Assembly (NCBI RefSeq): GCF_014201115.1
Contig: NZ_JACHDO010000001.1
Location: 6,572,001 to 6,636,000 of the forward strand
Direction: 5' to 3'
Length of the DNA: 64,000 nt
Source: Nocardiopsis metallicus
GTDB taxonomy: Bacteria > Actinomycetota > Actinomycetes > Streptosporangiales > Streptosporangiaceae
Shown here in pieces: positions 59,065-64,000 of this stretch. The first letter of the stretch is position 1. Each line of letters begins with the position of its first letter. The notes beneath the pieces are model-generated. The model saw only the letters and a list, made by a program, of their open reading frames with translations, did not search any database and was not told where the DNA came from. Made by a program: the position numbers and the translations under genes.

Positions 59065-60351
59065 ATGCACGACTCAGTCCTGTCGGTCTCCGCCCCGGCC
59101 AGCGGGGTCAAGGGCACTGTCCAGGTGCCCGGCGACAAATCCATCAGCCACCGGGCCCTGATTCTGTCCGCGCTCGCCGAGGGCACCTCCACCATCACCG
59201 GGCTGTCCCGAGCCGAGGACCCCACCCACACCCGCGGCGCGCTCGCCCAGTTCGGTGTGGAGTTCACTGATCAGCCCGATGGCACCGTGGTCGTACACGG
59301 CGGGCTGCGCCACGAACCCGTCGACGTGCTCGACTGCGGCAACGCCGGAACCGGGATCAGGCTGCTCTCTGGGGTGTGCGCCGGATTCGACGGACTCAGC
59401 GTCCTGACAGGTGACCAGTACCTGCGCCAGCGCCCCATGGGCCGCGTCACCGAACCTCTTCGGCTCATGGGCGCACAGGTGGACGCTCGCGACCACGGCC
59501 ATCTCGCTCCGCTCGTGATCCGCGGCGCAGGGTTGACCGGGATCAGCTACGAGCTCGCGGCGGCGTCCGCACAGGTGAAATCGTGCCTGCTCCTGGCCGG
59601 ACTGTCCGCTGCAGGGCCGACCACGGTAGTCGAGCCGCACCCGACCCGCGCCCACACCGAAGAGATGCTCCTGGCGACCGGAGCCCGGGTGGAGATCAAC
59701 GGCACCGCGGTCACCGTGCACCCCGGCCCCCTGACACCGGCCGGGCACCACGTTCCGGGCGACCCATCCCAGGCAGCGTTCTGGGCCGTAGCCGCCGCCC
59801 TAGCCGGTGAGATCGAGATGCCCAACCTCTACCTCGGGTTCGGTCGGGCAGACTTCCTGAACGTCCTGCGCCGCATGGGCGCCGACGTGCAGATGGAAGC
59901 ATCCACCGGATCGGTGCGTGTGGCCGCCGCGTCGCTGTGCGGGGTAGAGATCACCGGCGCCGACGTGCCCGGGATCGTTGACGAGATCCCCGTGCTAGCC
60001 GTCGCAGCGGCCGGCGCCAAGGGCACCACGGTCATCACCGGAGCCGAGGAGCTGAGGGTCAAGGAATCCGACCGAATCGCCTCCACAGTGGCGATGCTGA
60101 ACGCGTTCGGGGTGCGGGCCGAGGAGCGCCCAGACGGCATGGTCATCCACGGCCAGGGGGATAGGGCGTTCACTCCCGGGCAGGTGGACAGCGCCGGTGA
60201 TCACCGCATCGCGATGGCCGCAGCCGTGGCGGCCGTGGCCCGAACCAGCGGGCAGAGCACGATCACCGGGTGGGGATCAGTAGCCACCTCCTACCCCGGC
60301 TTCGTTGAGGACTTGGTCGCGGTTTCTGGTGCCCGAGCGCAACCGATTTGA
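59065..60351 (+). CDS. aroA: 3-phosphoshikimate 1-carboxyvinyltransferase (EPSP synthase)
   Basis: A 428-residue EPSP synthase. Motifs: VQVPGDKSISHRALILSALA (PEP/shikimate-3-phosphate site), LDCGNAGTGIRLLSGV (LxNxGTxxR type), RQRPMGRVTEPLRLMGAQVD, ELRVKESDRIASTVAMLNAF and DHRIAMAAAVAAV. It joins shikimate-3-phosphate and PEP, a step to chorismate. It looks complete and functional. The ATG at 59065 fits the family N-terminus. Its place beside RiPP and accessory genes suggests a second copy or a translocated gene. Confidence 0.93.
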   Translation: MHDSVLSVSAPASGVKGTVQVPGDKSISHRALILSALAEGTSTITGLSRAEDPTHTRGALAQFGVEFTDQPDGTVVVHGGLRHEPVDVLDCGNAGTGIRLLSGVCAGFDGLSVLTGDQYLRQRPMGRVTEPLRLMGAQVDARDHGHLAPLVIRGAGLTGISYELAAASAQVKSCLLLAGLSAAGPTTVVEPHPTRAHTEEMLLATGARVEINGTAVTVHPGPLTPAGHHVPGDPSQAAFWAVAAALAGEIEMPNLYLGFGRADFLNVLRRMGADVQMEASTGSVRVAAASLCGVEITGADVPGIVDEIPVLAVAAAGAKGTTVITGAEELRVKESDRIASTVAMLNAFGVRAEERPDGMVIHGQGDRAFTPGQVDSAGDHRIAMAAAVAAVARTSGQSTITGWGSVATSYPGFVEDLVAVSGARAQPI

Positions 60352-60504
60352 TGGCCAAGCCCAAGCCCAACTGGGGGTTGATGAGGACTGCGATCTCTTG
60401 GTCCATGTTCACGTCCTGGGCGGGCACCAGCTCAAGGGGCCAGGTCTGCACTTGTCGAAGTGAATGCCATCCGCAGTACCTTGCACCATCGCCATACTGG
60501 TTGC

Positions 60505-61368
60505 TCAGGAGAGTTCGGCCAAGAGCACGTCCGCGGTCTCAGCCATCAGCGGCCCGACCGGCAGTGTCCTTCCTGTGCGCTGGGCTGCTCGGGCCACGTT
60601 GGCGCACAGCAGGAGCTGGCACAGGCGCCCCGCCTGAGTGGACAGAACATCGTCGAACTGGACACGGACGCGTTCAGCGACCTCCGGGACGCCGAGGGAG
60701 GCCGACCACAGGCAGGCAGCGTCCCAACCGCGGGGCGCTAAGCCCCAGCTCTCCCAGTCCAAGAGCATGAACTCGGGTCCGGTGATGTTGGCGTAACCCA
60801 GGTCACCGTGGGCGCATACCCAGTCCTGTTCGGGGATGTGTGTGTCGATGCGCGTGCCGTAGACCTCTTGGATACGTCGGGTCAGGTGGGCCTGCTCCAA
60901 AGCGACACGACTGGTGCTGTGCTCGGCGAGGGAGCCCAGAGCGGTGTGCAGAGCATCCCACCATGAGCCCGGCAGGCCGGGGTCGGTAGTGATGCCAGCC
61001 GTAGTCGAAACAGCAGGAGCGGGGGCCAAAGTAGTTTCTTCGGCCTTCCACACCACGCCACGCTCACGGTCCACCCAGGTGGCCGCGGCGATCCACCAGG
61101 GGCGGGGCACCCCCTGGATTGCCGCCGACGCCTCGGCTCCGGTCCAGGAGTGCGCGTTCATACGTGCGGTGCGGCGCCAGGACAGACGCACCCACGTTCC
61201 GGTAGCAGTGGGAAATCCGGCGGTGCCGTTGACACGGCTGTAGCGGGCACCCTCTCGGCTGAAGGAACACCCCAGCTGCTCCTGGGCTTGAGCGAGGACG
61301 TCGCTGATGTCCACGACCGACAAGTCATCCAATGCCAGCGGCGGGTTCGCCGTGTCCTGAGAGAGCAT
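60505..61368 (-). CDS. phosphotransferase (APH-like) family protein
   Basis: A 287-residue protein with the kinase-like loop WVCAHGDLGYANITGPEFML and LLDWESWGLAPRGWDAACLW (HGDxxxxN and metal-binding Asp in an APH fold). The N-lobe has SRVNGTAGFPTATGTWVRLS. Substrate unknown. Convergent with aroA; ATG 61368. Confidence 0.78.
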   Translation of the reverse strand: MLSQDTANPPLALDDLSVVDISDVLAQAQEQLGCSFSREGARYSRVNGTAGFPTATGTWVRLSWRRTARMNAHSWTGAEASAAIQGVPRPWWIAAATWVDRERGVVWKAEETTLAPAPAVSTTAGITTDPGLPGSWWDALHTALGSLAEHSTSRVALEQAHLTRRIQEVYGTRIDTHIPEQDWVCAHGDLGYANITGPEFMLLDWESWGLAPRGWDAACLWSASLGVPEVAERVRVQFDDVLSTQAGRLCQLLLCANVARAAQRTGRTLPVGPLMAETADVLLAELS

Positions 61369-61539
61369 GACCTGGTTGGCTCCTATTCGGTCCGGCCGTG
61401 CAACAGAGCGCGGTGGCGCTGACCTTGGCGGGCGAGATGGTCAGAGACTCAGCTTGCATGATCTCCGCCAGGTGCGTGGAGAAACCGGTGCCCATCGGGC
61501 ACGTGACTTGCGTGACCCCGAGCTCAGGAACGAGTAGAC

Positions 61540-62028
61540 ATGGTCAAGATCATCAAGCAGAGCGCCCGCGTGCTCCTGTTCGACTCAGAAGGGCGATTGG
61601 TGCTCATCAAGCGCACCAAGCCAGGGCGGGAGCCCTACTGGGTCACGGTGGGTGGCGGGTTGGAGCAGGAAGACACTGACGCCGAGGCTGCACTGCACCG
61701 GGAGGTCTTCGAGGAGCTCGGGGGAAAGATTGACCAGGCCCGCCAGGTTTTCCTCGTCACGGACCACCTCGCCGAAGGCGTGGGCCTTCAGCATATCTTC
61801 ACCGCTCGGTTGTGCTCCATGAATTTGGCCTGCCGTACTGGAGTCGAGTTCACCGAGCCCGGGCGTGGAATCTACGAAGTGGTCAGCCTTCCTTCTACAC
61901 GCGCTGCCCTTTCGAAAATCAACCTGCTACCGACCCAACTTGCCGAGTTCGCCCAAACGAACATCCATGGCCTTGTAGCGTTGCTGGCCCCGACCGGCGA
62001 GGAGTACAGGGGAGACGAGGTTGCGTGA
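61540..62028 (+). CDS. NUDIX hydrolase
   Basis: A 162-residue protein. The Nudix box is GGLEQEDTDAEAALHREVFE then ELGG (G-x5-E-x7-RE-xx-EE); upstream is SARVLLFDSEGRLVLIKRTK. It cleaves nucleoside diphosphates linked to another group; the precise substrate is unknown. ATG 61540. Followed 54 bp later by another NUDIX gene. Confidence 0.88.
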   Translation: MVKIIKQSARVLLFDSEGRLVLIKRTKPGREPYWVTVGGGLEQEDTDAEAALHREVFEELGGKIDQARQVFLVTDHLAEGVGLQHIFTARLCSMNLACRTGVEFTEPGRGIYEVVSLPSTRAALSKINLLPTQLAEFAQTNIHGLVALLAPTGEEYRGDEVA

Positions 62029-62081
62029 GTGGATTTGTCAACCTCCATGAACCAGACCTCCCACCGATAAGAGGAGTTCCC

Positions 62082-62516
62082 GTGAATGAGAAGGTCACCA
62101 AGGACAAGGTGCTGTGCTACATCGTGCGCGATGGGCGGCTACTGGTGTTTCGACACACCGACTACACCTACGAGGAAGTCGGTATCCAGGTCCCGGCTGG
62201 CAGCATCCGCGACGGTGAGACCCCCGAGGCAGCGGCCCTGCGCGAAGCGCGCGAGGAGACAGGTCTGAAGGACTTCAAGATCGTGCGCAAGCTCGGCGAG
62301 ACCGAGTATGACATCAGCCCCTACCGGTTCGAGCTCCAAAACCGTCACGTCTTCCACCTGGAGCTGGCCGAGCCTACACGGCAGCGCTGGGCTAGCCGGG
62401 AGGACCACGACGGCGAGCAGGATCCCACCCACCTCGAGTGCTTCTGGATCCCGTTGGAGGGCGCGCACATCCTGCAGTCCGGGCAGGGCGCTCTTCTGGG
62501 ACGCCTATACGACTGA
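62082..62516 (+). CDS. NUDIX hydrolase
   Basis: A 144-residue protein with VLCYIVRDGRLLVFRHTDYT and the Nudix box GSIRDGETPEAAALREAREE then TGL. The GTG at 62082 has AAGAGGAGTT upstream, an excellent site; the frame is open further upstream but overlaps the previous NUDIX gene. It is the second of a tandem pair. Confidence 0.88.
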   Translation: MNEKVTKDKVLCYIVRDGRLLVFRHTDYTYEEVGIQVPAGSIRDGETPEAAALREAREETGLKDFKIVRKLGETEYDISPYRFELQNRHVFHLELAEPTRQRWASREDHDGEQDPTHLECFWIPLEGAHILQSGQGALLGRLYD

Positions 62517-62644
62517 TCTTCCTTTCCCGATAGGGCACAGGCGGTAGTTGATGTATCCCCACCGCTGAGCCACGTGATCCGATCGCCCAGCTCTACTGGG
62601 GCACGGACGACTCCGGGCCTAGCTGTTCGACCGGAGGCCTGTAG

Positions 62645-63442
62645 ATGACAACGCCCCGCATGCCAGCGGTGGTGACCGCAGCAGGGAACAGCACCTGCTT
62701 CAGACCCTTCACCCAGCGCGTCCCCAAGAAGATGCTGCCGCTCGGAGGCCAGCCCGTGCTCGGCCATGTCATCGACGAATGCCCCGCCGCCGGAGCCGAC
62801 CACGTCCACGTCGTCAGCAGGCCAGACGACACCATCGCCCCCGGCTACGTCACCTACCTGCGCGATCACGGCGGCCTCCCGATCATCTTCACCCCCGAGG
62901 ACCTCATCGCCGGGTACGGTAACGCCGCCCCGTCGCTGAGCCTCGTCGACCTTCTGGCCGACGTGGAGAATGTTCCTGGTGGCGTTCGGCAACGATGTCC
63001 TGCTGGGCGGCCCCGGAGGCGCTGATCTGACCAGTAGGCGAGAGTTGGCTGGTGACCGCAGCACCGAGGCGGTGATCGCCGCCCAGCAGATCGCTCGCGA
63101 ACAGATCGGTGCGTTCGGTGCCATCGACGTCACCACCCCGGCGGCGACCAGGTCGCCAGGATTCGGCAACGAGCCGACCCGAGCACCGTGGATGAACCGC
63201 TGGCCGTGCTCTCTTGGCTCGCCTTGCGGCCCTCCACCCTCCCCTGACTGTGAGACCGCCCTGAGGCTGGCAGCGAGGTCGACCTCGGCTTGGCCGTCGA
63301 CAAGCTCGCCCAGCTCGCAGACGTTCGAGTCCACCGGTTGGCAGCACGCTGGGTTACGGTCGGGGAACCCCACCGCCACCTCCAAGCACCGCAACGTTGG
63401 CACGACCCCACCACTCCGCGGGGAGACCAGGCCGCATGCTGA
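62645..63442 (+). pseudogene. GalU-type sugar-phosphate nucleotidyltransferase, decayed
   Basis: ATG 62645 (GGAGG upstream) begins PAVVTAAGNSTCFRPFTQRV, PKKMLPLGGQPVLGHVIDE, like UTP-glucose-1-phosphate uridylyltransferase. The frame breaks near 62972 (one extra C: VENV then LVAFGNDVLLG in the next phase). It breaks again near 63137 (one C missing: AIDVTTP then GGDQVARIRQRADPSTVDEP in another phase). Two in-frame TGA codons follow at about 63245-63252. The C-terminus EAGSEVDLGLAVDKLAQLAD then WVTVGEPHRHLQA is still readable and ends TGCTGA over the start of the next gene. Confidence 0.75.
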
Positions 63443-64000
63443 TCGACATCTACAACGACCGCAACGAACCCATCGGCACCGAGGACAAGAAGGTCGCCCA
63501 CGAGAGGGGACTATGGCACCACACCTTCTCCTGCCTGGCACTCAACCCCAAAGACCAGACCGTACTGCTGCAGAAGAAAGCCCCCGGCCGGTACGTCTTC
63601 GACCGCCCCGACTACGCCGACTTCACTGTCGGCGGCCACTACGAGGCAGGCGAGACCATCCCCCAGGGGGTCCGTGAACTGCGCGAGGAGCTCGGTCTCG
63701 ACATCCCCTACACCGAGCTGCATCCGCTGGGCATCCGACAGACCGCCGTCACCCTCGCCCCCGGGTGGATCGAGCACGAATTCCAGTACTGGCACCTGCT
63801 GCCCCTGGCCCTCGACCTGTCCGACATCCCCCTCGACGACGCCGAGGTGTCCAGCCTCGTCGAACTCCACCTCGACGACGCGACCGCCCTGACCACAGGC
63901 CAGGCCACCCAGATCCCCACACGACACCTGGTCCGCGACCCCGAAGGTGGAGACCACCAGATCCAGGAGACCACCCTGACGCGCGAAGATCTGATCCCCG
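63436..64000 (+). CDS. NUDIX hydrolase, IPP isomerase-like, 3' end outside the window
   Basis: 188 residues from ATG 63436 to the window edge: MLIDIYNDRNEPIGTEDKKV, RGLWHHTFSCLALNPKDQTV, LLQKKAPGRYVF, and the Nudix box GGHYEAGETIPQGVRELREE then LGL. The layout (D-x-N-xx-IG at the start, H-T-F) resembles the isopentenyl-diphosphate isomerase/YfcD group of NUDIX proteins. It overlaps the end of the nucleotidyltransferase remnant (ATGCTGA), so it was once translationally coupled to it. Confidence 0.88.
   Translation, partial: MLIDIYNDRNEPIGTEDKKVAHERGLWHHTFSCLALNPKDQTVLLQKKAPGRYVFDRPDYADFTVGGHYEAGETIPQGVRELREELGLDIPYTELHPLGIRQTAVTLAPGWIEHEFQYWHLLPLALDLSDIPLDDAEVSSLVELHLDDATALTTGQATQIPTRHLVRDPEGGDHQIQETTLTREDLIP

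Noticed and set aside
62345..63541. 398-codon minus-strand frame across the NUDIX and nucleotidyltransferase region
   Set aside because: No motifs; clear NUDIX and GalU-type motifs are on the plus strand.
1..64000. CRISPR arrays, tRNA and rRNA genes, phage integrases, plasmid origins
   Set aside because: No regularly spaced repeats, cloverleaf sequences or matching gene motifs were found on reading; tRNAscan and CRISPR-finding programs would be decisive.

Overview
The window is high-GC DNA of a filamentous actinomycete. Evidence: two Wbl (WhiB-like) proteins, three DUF5753 (Scr1-type) regulators, several DUF397 proteins, a conservon block (roadblock, DUF742, GTPase), frequent GTG starts, and chains of genes joined by GTGA or ATGA overlaps. 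A Streptosporangiales/Nocardiopsis-like host is a guess. No rRNA, tRNA, CRISPR array, phage integrase or plasmid replication gene was seen.

Region 1 (1-28440, all minus strand) is a one-directional array of about 27 genes. In transcription order it holds a conservon without its histidine kinase, a styrene-monooxygenase-like flavoprotein, a SAM methyltransferase, a KS-AT-ACP polyketide synthase (PKS) with intact catalytic residues, and a second PKS protein that has lost the key residues of KS, AT and ACP. There follow a HAD-like protein without the usual catalytic residues, a Wbl protein, a DUF574 methyltransferase, DUF5753 regulators, two TPR proteins, a large helicase with a probable RNase H-like N-terminus, a TIM-barrel isomerase, a second Wbl, an ABC exporter, two EEP phosphoesterases, two 2H phosphoesterases and the start of a PP2C-like protein. 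Co-directionality, coupling and the pairing of regulators with tailoring enzymes suggest one regulated accessory or biosynthetic locus, perhaps with a nucleotide or RNA-processing arm. Its product is unknown.

Region 2 (28441-38700) is mainly plus strand and regulatory. It has three paralogous proteins with an N-terminal Cys motif, an HTH and TPRs (two share a 191-bp, almost identical HTH segment), two phosphotransferase/TrmO-type enzymes, an inositol monophosphatase, an anti-sigma-like ATPase, and an XRE-DUF5753/DUF397 pair.

Region 3 (38700-53200 and 57890-58740) is RiPP territory. It contains a class I FxLD-type lanthipeptide locus (methyltransferase, precursor, LanB, LanC). It also has three further PIMT-like methyltransferases, each preceded by a reading frame that ends exactly on its start codon. 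Two of those frames encode related small Asp/Gly/Lys/Pro-rich peptides, so they are candidate stand-alone peptide-methyltransferase (imiditide-like) systems. One of these methyltransferases is split by a transposon.

The transposon (53200-57889) is an ISL3-family element with an 8-bp target duplication. It carries two passenger genes (a GlxA-type regulator and an antibiotic-biosynthesis-monooxygenase-fold protein) between two right ends. Its transposase is interrupted by an IS3-family element with its own 3-bp duplication. Both insertions can be removed on paper to restore perfect reading frames.

Region 4 (58740-64000) has an EPSP synthase, a phosphotransferase, three NUDIX proteins and a decayed GalU-type nucleotidyltransferase. 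Several genes (18.2, 42.3, 43.05 and 63.1 kb) carry one-base losses in C or G runs. These are either true pseudogenes or base-calling errors.
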